A DNA stretch of 64,000 nt from Duganella sp. Root336D2 (GTDB taxonomy: Bacteria > Pseudomonadota > Gammaproteobacteria > Burkholderiales > Burkholderiaceae_D), in the NCBI RefSeq assembly GCF_001425005.1, contig NZ_LMDB01000035.1, positions 323,005 through 387,004 of the forward strand, read 5' to 3'. The notes below the pieces were generated by a model. The model made no database searches, was not told the origin of the DNA, and saw only the letters and a list, made by a program, of their open reading frames with translations. Below, piece by piece: positions 25,784-34,770 of this stretch. The translations under genes and the position numbers were made by a program. How positions within the stretch are numbered: the first letter of the stretch is position 1; each line of letters begins with the position of its first letter.

Positions 25784-28700
25784 TCAAGCCATGTTCGGCT
25801 CGCGGCCGCGGCCGGTAAACAGGCCGAACAGCTTCTTGAGCAAGCGGTACACCAGGCGCACGAAGACCAGCGCCAGGATCGCTTCCACGAAGGTCAGCAG
25901 GAAAGCCACTGCGGTATTCCAGCGTTCCTCGCGATACTTGAACTTGGCCACCATGCTGTCGCGGGTGATCTCGATGCTGTCGTAGAAGGTCGGCACGACC
26001 AGCAGGGTCAGCAGGGTCGACGTGATGGTGCCGCCGATAATCGCTACCGCCATCGGACGGTAGAACTCACCGCCCTCGCCCATGCCGATGGCCACCGGCA
26101 TCATGCCCGCGATCAGTGCAAAGGTCGTCATCAGGATCGGACGCAGGCGCATGCGACCGGCATACATCAGCGCGTCTTCGCGGCCATAGCCTTCTTCTTC
26201 ACGCTTGCGCGCCGCGTCGAGCAGCAGGATGGCGTTCTTGGCGACCAGGCCCATCAGCATGATGACGCCGATAAAGCTCATCAGGTTCAGTGTCCCGCCG
26301 GTCAGCAGCAGGCCCACCACCACACCAATCAGCGACAGCGGCAGGGACAGCATCACCGCGCCCGGTGCCGTGAAGGAGCCGAACTGCATCACCAGCACCA
26401 GGTACATCAGGCCGATGCCGGACACCAGGGCGATGCCCATTGCGCCGAACACTTCCGCCTGGTCCTTGCCGGAGCCGCCCACGTCCATGCCAAAGCCCGG
26501 CGGATAGTCCATTTGCGTTGCCAGCTTGCGCGCTTCCTCGATCACTTCACCGTTCGAGCGGCCTTCCACGTTGGCCGAGACCGACACCATGCGCTTGCCG
26601 TTCTTGTGGCGGATGGTGGCCGGGCCCTTGCCCATGGTGATCTTGGCGATCTGGTCCAGCGGGACCATCTGGTTGGTGCCGGAAACTGCAATCGGCAGGC
26701 GCTCGATATTGTCCGGGCTGACACGGTCGTCCGGATGCAGGCGCACGGCCACGTCGCGGGTTTCGCCGGTCGGATCGACCCAGTCGCCCACTTCGATACC
26801 GGCAAAGGCCACGCGCAGCGACTGTGCCGCATCGCCGGCGGAAATCCCCATCGAGTTGGCCAGGCCGCGGTTCAGTTCAATCTGCAGCTCGTCCTTCGGA
26901 TCCTGCTCGGACAGGCCGACATCGACCGCACCTTTCACCTGGCGCAGCTTCTCCATGTACTGGTTGGTGATCTCCATCAGCTTGCGCGAATCCGGGCCGA
27001 CAAAGTCGATCTGCACCGGCTTGCGGGCGCCGTTGTTGATGTCTTCCAGCACCACGAATTCGCCGCCCACCAGGCCGGCCAGCTTCTGGCGCAGCTCCAT
27101 GCCGATTTCGGTTGCGTCGCGTTTGCGCTCGCCGCGCTTGCCGATGTCGACCCAGATGCGGCCGCCCGACAGGTTGACGTAGGTGCTGGTCGCCTTCACC
27201 TCTTTAATGGTGTGGGCGATCTGCGCGGCCTTGTCCATCTTGGTCTTGGTGTATTCCAGGCTGGACGAAGACGGGGTGCGGACGTCGATGGCAATGGTGC
27301 CGAAGTCCACTTTCGGCAGGAAGCTGGAGCCGCCCAGGGTGCCTTGCAAAGCCAGCGCGCCGATGAAGGTTGCCACGGCAATCACGGCCATCCAGCGGCG
27401 GTGGTGCAGCGCCCAGGCAATCACCTTGCCGTAACGGTCGGCCTGGTGGTCGAACCAGTGGTTGAACTTGTCCAGCACCTTGCCGATGCCCGTCTTCGGC
27501 GCGTTGTGGTGGTCCGCCGGGTCGCCCCAGTAGGCCGACAGCATCGGGTCCAGCGTGAAGGAGATGAACAGCGATACGGCCACCGAGCAGGTCACGGTCA
27601 GCGCGAAGGGACGGAACCATTCGCCCGGCATGCCGCCCATGAAGGCGACCGGGATGAACACGGCCATGATGGAGAAGGTGGTCGCGGCCACGGCCAGGCC
27701 GATTTCGGCCGTGCCTTCCAGCGCTGCCTTGCGGCGATCGGAGCCGTTCTGCATATGGCGCACGATGTTTTCACGCACCACGATCGCATCGTCGATCAGC
27801 ACACCGATCGCCAGCGACAGGCCGAGCAGGGTCATGAAGTTCAGCGTGAAGCCGCACAGCCACACTGCAATGAAGGCCGCCACCACCGAGGTAGGCAGCG
27901 ACAGCGCGGTAATCAGGGTCGAACGCCAGGAATTCAGGAAGGCGTACACCACGAAGATGGTCAGTACGGCGCCGAACACCAGCGCCTCGATCACGTTGTT
28001 GAGTGAATCCTGCGCGTCTTCGCCGCCGTCGCGCGTCACTTCCAGCGCAGTGCCCTGGCCTTCTTCCTTGAATTCCTTGTTGATGTCGTCGGTCAGCTTG
28101 CGCACGGCCTTGGCCACCGACACGGTTGACGCGTCGCGGGCGCGGATCACGGCCAGGCCGACGTTCGGCTTGCCCGAACGCAGGCTGACGTTATTGATTT
28201 CGGCAAAGCCGTCTTCGATGGTTGCCACCTGGCCCAGGCGGATCAGCTGGTCGCCGTTGCGCTTGACCACGATGTCCTTGAATTCTTCCGGACGCTCGAT
28301 ACGGCCCACCAGGCGGATCGCCTTCTCTTCCAGGTCGCCGCGCACCTTGCCCACCGGGGCATTGGTGTTCTGCATGCGCACCGCGTTGGCCACTTCGGCC
28401 ACCGAGACGTTGAACTCGCGCAGCTTGTCGGCGCGCAGCAGCACCGACAATTCGCGCCGCAGCGAGCCGTTGACGTTGACCACCGCCACGCCATCCAGCG
28501 CGCGGTAGCGGTCAGCCAGCTTGTCCTCGGCAATGCGCGACAATACGGCGTGCGACTGGGTCTTGGAGGACAGCGACATCTGCATGATCGGGTCGGCCGA
28601 GGTGTCGATCCGCTGGATCATCGGCTCGCGCATCTCGGTCGGCAGCTTGTAGCGTACCGCAGCGATGGCATTGCGCACCTCGTCCGACGCTTCGATCAGG

Positions 28701-28999
28701 TTCTTCTGGAACGTGAAGCGCATTTCGATGGTGGCGCTGCCCTCGCGCGAGGTCGAGTACAGGTCGGTCACGCCGGCAATCGACTGCAGCGATTTTTCCA
28801 GGCGGTTGACCACCTCGCGTTCAACCGTTTCCGGCGAAGCGCCCGGATATGGAATGTTGACGATCAACAGCGGAATCTCGACGTCCGGATTCTGGTTGAC
28901 GCGCAGCTTGGACAAGGCCAGCAGGCCCATGGCCATCATCGCCACGATCAGCACGATCATGGCGACGGGGCGCTTGATACTGAAATTAGAAAGGAACAT
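25784..28999 (-). CDS. RND efflux permease (HAE1 type), first of a tandem pair
   Basis: A 1071-residue AcrB/MdtB-class antiporter. It starts MFLSNFSIKRPVAMIVLIV with GGGGAAA as ribosome site; an in-frame ATG 17 codons earlier lacks one. Proton-relay Asp residues are present in AIGVLIDDAIVVREN, and the conserved second-half motifs GLVAKNAILLLD and RPILMTTFALIAGMMP are intact. It follows its adaptor gene by 31 bases. The pairing with a near-copy downstream suggests either a heterotrimer or a duplication for different substrates. The substrates are unknown. Confidence 0.94.
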   Translation of the reverse strand: MFLSNFSIKRPVAMIVLIVAMMAMGLLALSKLRVNQNPDVEIPLLIVNIPYPGASPETVEREVVNRLEKSLQSIAGVTDLYSTSREGSATIEMRFTFQKNLIEASDEVRNAIAAVRYKLPTEMREPMIQRIDTSADPIMQMSLSSKTQSHAVLSRIAEDKLADRYRALDGVAVVNVNGSLRRELSVLLRADKLREFNVSVAEVANAVRMQNTNAPVGKVRGDLEEKAIRLVGRIERPEEFKDIVVKRNGDQLIRLGQVATIEDGFAEINNVSLRSGKPNVGLAVIRARDASTVSVAKAVRKLTDDINKEFKEEGQGTALEVTRDGGEDAQDSLNNVIEALVFGAVLTIFVVYAFLNSWRSTLITALSLPTSVVAAFIAVWLCGFTLNFMTLLGLSLAIGVLIDDAIVVRENIVRHMQNGSDRRKAALEGTAEIGLAVAATTFSIMAVFIPVAFMGGMPGEWFRPFALTVTCSVAVSLFISFTLDPMLSAYWGDPADHHNAPKTGIGKVLDKFNHWFDHQADRYGKVIAWALHHRRWMAVIAVATFIGALALQGTLGGSSFLPKVDFGTIAIDVRTPSSSSLEYTKTKMDKAAQIAHTIKEVKATSTYVNLSGGRIWVDIGKRGERKRDATEIGMELRQKLAGLVGGEFVVLEDINNGARKPVQIDFVGPDSRKLMEITNQYMEKLRQVKGAVDVGLSEQDPKDELQIELNRGLANSMGISAGDAAQSLRVAFAGIEVGDWVDPTGETRDVAVRLHPDDRVSPDNIERLPIAVSGTNQMVPLDQIAKITMGKGPATIRHKNGKRMVSVSANVEGRSNGEVIEEARKLATQMDYPPGFGMDVGGSGKDQAEVFGAMGIALVSGIGLMYLVLVMQFGSFTAPGAVMLSLPLSLIGVVVGLLLTGGTLNLMSFIGVIMLMGLVAKNAILLLDAARKREEEGYGREDALMYAGRMRLRPILMTTFALIAGMMPVAIGMGEGGEFYRPMAVAIIGGTITSTLLTLLVVPTFYDSIEITRDSMVAKFKYREERWNTAVAFLLTFVEAILALVFVRLVYRLLKKLFGLFTGRGREPNMA

Positions 29000-29030
29000 G
29001 GTCTGGTTTCCCCGGTTGCCCTGGATTGCT

Positions 29031-30215
29031 TTAGTTACCCTTGACGGCATCGGCCGGCACCGAAGCGGAAGCTACCGCCTTGTTCATCTGCAGGTCGACT
29101 TTCTGGCCGTCGCGGAAGCCGGAAGCCGGCGTGCGCATCACGATATCGCCCTTGGACAGGCCGGTCTGCACCTGCCAGTTGCCGCTGCGCGCATCGCGGG
29201 CACCCATCTGGAGCGTGGCTTTGGCCAGGGCCTTGTCCTTGATCTTCCAGACGTAGGTGGTGTCGCCTTGCTTGACCAGGGCCGATTCCGGCACCATCAG
29301 GGCCGAAGTGGTTTCCGCTTCGATGCGGCCCTCGGCGAACAGGCCGGCAACGCGCGGCAGGTTCCTGTCGGCGAAATCGACCAGCACCTCGACCTGGCGG
29401 GTCACCGGGTTGGCCGCCGGGTCAACGCGCTTGACCTTGCCCAGGAAGTTCTGGCCGGGATAGCCGTTGATGGCGAACACCACGCCCTGCCCTGCCTTGA
29501 CCACGCCTACCGAATCGGCGGAGACGCGGCCTTCGAAGCGCATCGACGCCGGGTCGACCACTTTCACCAGCTCCTTGCCGATCTGCGCGGTGTCGCCGGC
29601 CGAGACTTTACGCTCGGAGACGATGCCGTCGAACGGCGCGCGCACCAGGGTGCGGGTCAGCTGCTGGTTGGCGGCGACCAGGCGGGCCTTGGCGGCCGAC
29701 AGGTCGGACTGCGCATTATTGCGGCGCACCTCGGCGTCTTCCAGCACCTGCGAGGACACCATGCCGGAGGCTTTCAGGGTCTTCTGGCGGGCCAGCACGC
29801 GCTCGGCCTGGTCCATCGACTGGGTCGAGGCGCGCACCGCTTCCTGGGCCGAGTTCAGCGCATCGCGCAGCGAGGTATCGTCCAGGCGCACCAGCAGGTC
29901 GCCTTTCTTGACCGCTTCGCCGTTCTCTTTCAGCACTTGCATGACGACGGCGCCGACTTCGGCGCGCAGGTCGGCCTTGCGTTCAGGCTGGATCGAGCCG
30001 GTGACCACCGGGCCGGACGACAGGGCATTGCTTTCCACCGTCACCAGATCTTCAGATGCAACCTGCAGCGTTGCCAGCTTCTTGTCATCGCCCTTGCCTT
30101 TCGCGTCGGCAGTCGCCGAAGCGCTGGCCTTGCCGGCTTCAGGCGCTTTGTCGGACTTGCCGCAAGCGACCAGCGCGGATGCAACGGCGAGAGCTAATAG
30201 GGTTTTACGCAACAT
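29031..30215 (-). CDS. RND periplasmic adaptor (membrane fusion) lipoprotein
   Basis: A 394-residue adaptor that links an inner-membrane RND pump to an outer-membrane channel. The lipoprotein signal LAVASALVACGKSD puts the lipidated Cys near 18. Then come barrel-sandwich halves (LRAEVGAVVMQVLKENGEAVKKGDLLVRLDD), an alpha-helical hairpin (about 110-190), a second lipoyl half (VRAPFDGIVSERKVSAGDTA) and the beta-barrel and membrane-proximal domains. The start follows GGAGATTC. It is the first gene of the operon with both permeases; the promoter with an overlapping palindrome lies at 30250-30284. Confidence 0.93.
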   Translation of the reverse strand: MLRKTLLALAVASALVACGKSDKAPEAGKASASATADAKGKGDDKKLATLQVASEDLVTVESNALSSGPVVTGSIQPERKADLRAEVGAVVMQVLKENGEAVKKGDLLVRLDDTSLRDALNSAQEAVRASTQSMDQAERVLARQKTLKASGMVSSQVLEDAEVRRNNAQSDLSAAKARLVAANQQLTRTLVRAPFDGIVSERKVSAGDTAQIGKELVKVVDPASMRFEGRVSADSVGVVKAGQGVVFAINGYPGQNFLGKVKRVDPAANPVTRQVEVLVDFADRNLPRVAGLFAEGRIEAETTSALMVPESALVKQGDTTYVWKIKDKALAKATLQMGARDARSGNWQVQTGLSKGDIVMRTPASGFRDGQKVDLQMNKAVASASVPADAVKGN

Positions 30216-30249
30216 GTGAATCTCCAGTTTGATGGACGGCTTATTTGAA

Positions 30250-30284
30250 TATTGATTGCATACTTCTGCAGCGTGCAAAAGTAT
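30250..30284 (-). promoter_or_regulatory. RND operon promoter overlapped by a TetR-like operator
   Basis: On the minus strand TTGCAC (30278-30273) and TCAATA (30255-30250) are 17 bases apart. A 25-base palindrome covers the -35 box (30260-30284): half-sites ATACTTCTGCA and TGCAAAAGTAT around GCG, one mismatch. The size and form are typical of TetR/AcrR-family repressor sites on efflux operons. No repressor gene is adjacent. Confidence 0.55.
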
Positions 30285-30441
30285 CCTTTTACCGAGGGAG
30301 AGTGTCAATTCACCAGGGGCCAGACTGCGGGTTTTTAGGGCTGGACTGCAGGATTCGCGGATGAACCGCAAATATGGTGACTGAACGGCAGAGCTGGATT
30401 GCTACATTAGTGTAGCAATCCCGGGGTATTTTGCGTATCGC

Positions 30442-30861
30442 TCAGCGCGGGAACAGGGCGAAAACGATATGGCCCATGGCAATGCCGGTGGCCAGGCCGC
30501 CCGTGATCTCGATCACGGTATGGCCCATCCGTTCGCGCAGCCATTGGTGGTGCGTGGCATCCTTGGCCAGGCGGTTGATCGCTGCTGCCTGGCGGCCGAC
30601 GTGCTGGCGCAGGCTGTTGGCGTCGATGACCACGATAAAGCACAGGGCGACGGCGACGCCGAAGGCTGGGTGGCCGATGCCTTCGCGCAGCGCGATCAGG
30701 GTCGCCATGCTGGAAACCACGGCGCTGTGGTTGGATGGGAAACCGCCATTCCCGACCAGGTTGAAGGCCCATTTGCGGGCTTTGATACTGTTAATCAGGA
30801 ATTTGATCGGACCGACAGTAATCCAGGTCAAAACAGGCGTCAGCAGGTAAGCGAGATCCAT
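30442..30861 (-). CDS. Divergent PAP2 family protein (DUF212)
   Basis: A 139-residue membrane protein of the divergent PAP2/acid-phosphatase-like family. Marks are NGGFPSNHSAVVSSMATLIA near 37 (the usual P-S-x-H-S), VVIDANSLRQHVGRQAAAINRL near 77, and MGHTVIEITGGLATGIAMG near 112, which holds the last conserved His and Glu. Three or four membrane helices are likely. The bacterial function is not known; a phosphatase acting on a lipid-linked substrate is the family guess. It is divergent from the DUF475 gene with 67 bases between starts. Confidence 0.88.
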   Translation of the reverse strand: MDLAYLLTPVLTWITVGPIKFLINSIKARKWAFNLVGNGGFPSNHSAVVSSMATLIALREGIGHPAFGVAVALCFIVVIDANSLRQHVGRQAAAINRLAKDATHHQWLRERMGHTVIEITGGLATGIAMGHIVFALFPR

Positions 30862-30928
30862 TTATAGCGTCCTAAGGTGCAATCCCCCATTATAATCGGC
30901 GCACTAACAATATTAATAGCAAGCGAAA

Positions 30929-31963
30929 ATGAAGCATTTCAGGATTTCGATTATTGTCACCATCGTTTTGATGGGGCTGGCCGGCTGGTGGGGCTATAAC
31001 CATGGCGGCATGTCCGCAGCGATTACGGCGCTGTGGATTACCGGGGTGCTGGGGGTGATGGAAGTCTCGCTCTCGTTTGACAATGCCGTGGTCAACGCCT
31101 CGGTGCTGAAAAACTGGAACCCGTTCTGGCAGAAACTGTTCCTGACGGTCGGTATCCTGGTGGCCGTGTTCGGCATGCGCCTGGTCTTCCCGCTGGCCAT
31201 CGTGGCGGCAGCGACCGGACTCGACATGATTTCGGTCTGGGATATGGCGCTCAAGACGCCGGAAGTATACTCGCACCACCTGCTGGGCGTGCATGAGGAA
31301 GTGGCAGCCTTCGGCGGCGCCTTCCTGCTGCTGGTTTTCCTGAACTTCCTGTTCGATGAAGAAAAGGACGTGCATTGGATCCACTGGTTCGAGGAAAAAG
31401 TCGGCAAATACGGCACCGAAAGCCTGGCCGTGCTGCTGACCCTGGTGGCCGTGGTGCTGTGCGTGCAGATGGTGCCGGAAGCCAAGCGCTATACCGTGCT
31501 GTATTCGGGCGTGATCGGTACCGCGATCTACGTCGGCGTGGGCTGGATCAGCAGCTTGCTGGAGGAAGAAGGCCATGGCGAGGTCGGCAAGGCTGTGGCC
31601 GGCGGTTCGATCGGCGGCTTCCTCTACCTGGAGGTGCTGGACGCTTCGTTCTCCTTCGACGGTGTGATCGGCGCATTTGCCATCACCAGCGACGTGGTGA
31701 TCATCATGCTGGGCCTGGCGATCGGCGCCATGTACGTGCGTTCGCTGACCGTCTACCTGGTGCACAAGGGCACGCTGGACGAGTTCATTTACCTCGAGCA
31801 CGGCGCGCACTACGCAATCGGCATCCTGGCGCTGATCATGTTCGCCAGCGTGAAATATCACATTCCGGAGTGGTTCACCGGCCTGTCCGGGGTGGCGTTT
31901 ATTGCTGTTTCGCTGTGGTCTTCCCTCAAATATAAGAAATTGAATCCCGTGGAGTCTGAATGA
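30929..31963 (+). CDS. DUF475 integral membrane protein (TerC-related)
   Basis: A 344-residue protein with about nine membrane helices. It keeps the TerC-like acidic motifs inside helices: MEVSLSFDNAVVNASVL near 49 and YLEVLDASFSFDGVIGAFAI near 233, two internal repeats as in LysE/TerC-fold exporters. A cytoplasmic loop carries EEKDVHWIHWFEEKVGKYG. TerC relatives are linked to manganese export or tellurite resistance; a metal-ion role here is inference. The next gene overlaps its stop by ATGA. Confidence 0.9.
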   Translation: MKHFRISIIVTIVLMGLAGWWGYNHGGMSAAITALWITGVLGVMEVSLSFDNAVVNASVLKNWNPFWQKLFLTVGILVAVFGMRLVFPLAIVAAATGLDMISVWDMALKTPEVYSHHLLGVHEEVAAFGGAFLLLVFLNFLFDEEKDVHWIHWFEEKVGKYGTESLAVLLTLVAVVLCVQMVPEAKRYTVLYSGVIGTAIYVGVGWISSLLEEEGHGEVGKAVAGGSIGGFLYLEVLDASFSFDGVIGAFAITSDVVIIMLGLAIGAMYVRSLTVYLVHKGTLDEFIYLEHGAHYAIGILALIMFASVKYHIPEWFTGLSGVAFIAVSLWSSLKYKKLNPVESE

Positions 31964-32322
31964 GCCGTGTGTTGGTGATTGTTGGCGGCCTGCTGGCCGC
32001 CGTGGCGCTGCTGTTTGCAGCGTATGTGTGGCTGGCGTTGAGCTATTCGTATTCGGAGGGTGAACGTGCCGGGTATTTGCAGAAGTTTTCCAAGCGCGGG
32101 TGGCTGTGCAAGACCTGGGAGGGGGAAATTCTGCTGACTTCGATGCCGGGCGCGATTCCGGAGAAATTCGAGTTTACCGTGCGCGATGATGCAATCGCGT
32201 CGCAGATCGCGGCGGCGGCCGGCAAGCGGGTGGTGCTGCATTATGCGCAGCATAAGGGGGTTCCGACTTCCTGCTTTGGCGATACCCAGTATTTTGTTGA
32301 GTCGGTCAACGTTCAGCCTTGA
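31960..32322 (+). CDS. Membrane-anchored small protein of unknown function
   Basis: A 120-residue protein: an N-terminal membrane anchor (about 5-27) followed by a small folded domain (SEGERAGYLQKFSKRGWLCKTWEGEILL, read here in two parts: SEGERAGYLQKFS and KRGWLCKTWEGEILL). Then come FEFTVRDDAIASQIAAAAGKR and HYAQHKGVPTSCFGDTQYFV, with two Cys. Close relatives are widespread in Burkholderiales and are sometimes mislabelled as 6-phosphogluconate dehydrogenase, for which I see no evidence. It is translationally coupled to the DUF475 gene, so the two probably act together. Confidence 0.8.
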   Translation: MSRVLVIVGGLLAAVALLFAAYVWLALSYSYSEGERAGYLQKFSKRGWLCKTWEGEILLTSMPGAIPEKFEFTVRDDAIASQIAAAAGKRVVLHYAQHKGVPTSCFGDTQYFVESVNVQP

Positions 32323-32334
32323 ACCGGTAAACCC

Positions 32335-32359
32335 GTGTCGGACCCGCAGGGTCTGACAC
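32335..32359. repeat. GTGTCGGACCC hairpin
   Basis: Arms GTGTCGGACCC (32335-32345) and GGGTCTGACAC (32349-32359) pair over 11 positions, with one G-T pair, around the loop GCA. It lies between two convergent genes, 12 bases past one stop and 12 before the other, so it may act as a two-way terminator. It shares the GTGTC...GACAC outer frame with the hairpin at 12365. Confidence 0.6.
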
Positions 32360-32371
32360 TCCCTGGCGGTT

Positions 32372-34660
32372 TTAGCGGCCGCGCCACACGGCGCCGGCAG
32401 TTTCCTTCAGGCGCCCGATCACATCGCGCGCCATCGTCTCGGAATGTTCGTCCGCCGGGTGCGTCGCCTTGTCTTCCATCGCGGTCAGCATATTCTGCGC
32501 CGCGTGCTGGCGGCGTGATTCCTGCTCCAGCAGCTTCTTCTTCGATTCCACCATCGCCGCAGTGGTCGCGGTCACGCGGCGCTGCAGCTCGGCATGGGCA
32601 TGCACGGTATCGACCAGGGTCTTCTGCTCGGCCAGCTTGGCCCATTCCGCCTCGTTGGCAGCGACCTCCGCCGCCTCACGCTGGCGTGCCACTTCGAGCA
32701 ACTGTTCCTCTGCATCCGCCCGCGCTTTGGCGGCAGCGGCAGCCTTCTTCTCCAGCTCCACGCGCACTTCGATCGCCTTTGCCGCACGCGCCTCGGCCGC
32801 ATTGGCAGCACGCTGCTGCACCAGCTTCTGGTCGATCAGCGCCAGGGTGTCGCGCTCCTTGGCCACGAATTCCAGCTCGGATTTGAGCAGCGACTCCTCC
32901 GCCGCAACGCGCGCTTGCTCGGCCTTGGTACGCTCAACCTGGGCCCTTACCAGCTCGCCGGCCAGGCGCGCCTGGGCGGCGGCCGCTTCGGCAATGGCGG
33001 TTTTGTTGGCTGCATCGTGTTCCACCTGCTCGGCCATCGCACGCACAGCGGCAGCTTCCTGCTCGGCCGCCACCTGCAGGCGCGCATCGGCGGCAGCTTT
33101 GCGGCGCGCTTCGGCAGCGCCAGCGCGTTCGGCATCGACGCGCGCCTTGGCAGCAGCGGCAGCCACTTCTTCAGCAGCGATGCGTTCGTTCATGGCCGCC
33201 AGCGCAGCCTGTTCGGCTTCGGCGCGGCCACGCTGTGCTTCCGCCAGGCGGGCATTGACGGCATCCAGTGCCGCCTGCTCCGCTTCGGCGCGCGCGCGCT
33301 CGGCATCGGCCAGGCGCACGGCGGCGGCGGCTTTTTCCTGGGCCAGCGCATTGGCTTCTTCAGCGGCAGCCAGCTGGGCGGCCACGGCTTCCCGCTCGAT
33401 CTTTTCGGCGGAAGCCTGCTCGGCGGCCACCATCACGGAGCGCGCTGACAGCTGCTGGCGCTCGGCCGCGAGGGCGGCGGCACGCTGGTGTTCCTCGGCT
33501 TCGATACGGGCCTGCTCGGCGGCGGCCTGCTCGGCCTGTTCGCGCAGCTTGGCCTGCTCCAACGTCAGGGCTTCCACTTCCAGGCGGGCGCGGGTTTCGA
33601 AATCGGCCTGCTGTTCCGCTTCCACGCGGGCCATGGCGATGGCGTGCAGCTGGCGGTCGGTTTCCACCCGGCGCTCGGTGGCGGCGATGATCTGCAGGTC
33701 GGCATCGCGGCGCGCCTGGGCAGCGTCGGCGGCCATGGCTTCAACGCGCTCACGGTGCAGGGCGGCGTCGCGGATTTCCTTTTCGGTCTGCAGGCGCAGG
33801 TGCAGCGACTGGGCTGCGCTGCGGTCGGATTCGGCCTTGGCCAGGGCGATCTGTTCGCGCTCCTGCTCCAGGTGGGCCAGGGCGCGGGCTTCTTCCAGGG
33901 CGCGCACTTCGGCGGCGGCGCGCTTGAAAGCAGCTTCCAGTGCGACCTGGTCGGCGCGCTCGCGCTGGCGGGTTGCTTCCAGCGCTTCGGCTTCGGTATT
34001 GGCCAATTGTTCGGCGGTCATGCGGGCCGCGTGGGCCTGGCGCCCATGCTCACGGGCGATGGCGGCCATGCGGGCGTCGGCGGAAGCCACGCCCACCACT
34101 TCGTCGTGGGCGGCCTGCACCGCGGCGGCGCGCTCGACAGCTTGCATGCGGGCTTGCTCAGCCTGCACGGCCAGTTCCTCCGCGGCCTTGCTGGCCAGTT
34201 CGGTCAGTTTCACCTCTTCCACGACCTGCTCGGCGGCGCGGCGGCGGCTTTCTTCTTCGGCCCTGGCGCGCTGCTCGGCGGCCAGGCGGACCTGGATGTC
34301 GGCATCGACGCGGGCACGCAGTTCGGCGGTTTCCTGCTTGACGGCTTCCAGGCGGGCCACGCTGGCGGAGGCGGCAGCACGCAGGGTTTCCAGGCGCTCC
34401 TTGTTGACTTTGATCGCTTCTTCGGCAGCTTCGGCATTCTGCACCGCCGCGGCGGCGGCAGCCGATTCCAGGGCGGCGCGGTCTTCCGCCAGGGCGCGGG
34501 CGCGGGCTTCAGCCACGGCGCGCGATTCGGCGGCACACTGGGCCTTCGCCTCGGCTTCGACGCGGGCGATCGCCTCGGTGATCGCCTTCATCTCGGCTTT
34601 CTCATGCTCAGCACGGTCGTTGACGACGGTGTTGGTAGTTGGCGGCAGTTGTGCTTGCAT
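32372..34660 (-). CDS. Very long Ala/Glu-rich coiled-coil protein
   Basis: A 762-residue protein made almost wholly of Ala, Glu, Arg, Gln and Leu in heptad-like order from about residue 15 to 720, with frequent short repeats such as AEQARAE, RAEAEQAAL and VAAEQA. It predicts one nearly continuous coiled-coil rod of some 100 nm if fully extended. The ends differ: a short Pro/Thr head (MQAQLPPTTNT) and a tail HPADEHSETMARDVIGRLKE. There is no signal peptide or membrane helix, so it should be cytoplasmic, perhaps a scaffold or bactofilin/crescentin-like filament former (speculation). It lies 110 bases downstream of srkA on the same strand. I do not recognise a named family. Confidence 0.8.
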   Translation of the reverse strand: MQAQLPPTTNTVVNDRAEHEKAEMKAITEAIARVEAEAKAQCAAESRAVAEARARALAEDRAALESAAAAAAVQNAEAAEEAIKVNKERLETLRAAASASVARLEAVKQETAELRARVDADIQVRLAAEQRARAEEESRRRAAEQVVEEVKLTELASKAAEELAVQAEQARMQAVERAAAVQAAHDEVVGVASADARMAAIAREHGRQAHAARMTAEQLANTEAEALEATRQRERADQVALEAAFKRAAAEVRALEEARALAHLEQEREQIALAKAESDRSAAQSLHLRLQTEKEIRDAALHRERVEAMAADAAQARRDADLQIIAATERRVETDRQLHAIAMARVEAEQQADFETRARLEVEALTLEQAKLREQAEQAAAEQARIEAEEHQRAAALAAERQQLSARSVMVAAEQASAEKIEREAVAAQLAAAEEANALAQEKAAAAVRLADAERARAEAEQAALDAVNARLAEAQRGRAEAEQAALAAMNERIAAEEVAAAAAKARVDAERAGAAEARRKAAADARLQVAAEQEAAAVRAMAEQVEHDAANKTAIAEAAAAQARLAGELVRAQVERTKAEQARVAAEESLLKSELEFVAKERDTLALIDQKLVQQRAANAAEARAAKAIEVRVELEKKAAAAAKARADAEEQLLEVARQREAAEVAANEAEWAKLAEQKTLVDTVHAHAELQRRVTATTAAMVESKKKLLEQESRRQHAAQNMLTAMEDKATHPADEHSETMARDVIGRLKETAGAVWRGR

Positions 34661-34770
34661 GAGGAATCTCGCTTGGCTTGGAGGGTGATGTTGCCATTAT
34701 CGATGAGACCAGCAGGGGCGAAGCGCGCGAGGAAGGCGGGAAAAGCCCGCCAATTCTCGCGTTGTACTGG

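Noticed and set aside
32469..34688. Ser/Ala/Arg-rich open frame on the plus strand
   Set aside because: Mirror of the Ala/Glu coiled-coil gene. The Ala/Glu codons (GCN, GAG) read backwards give Ser, Ala and Arg; there is no other support.
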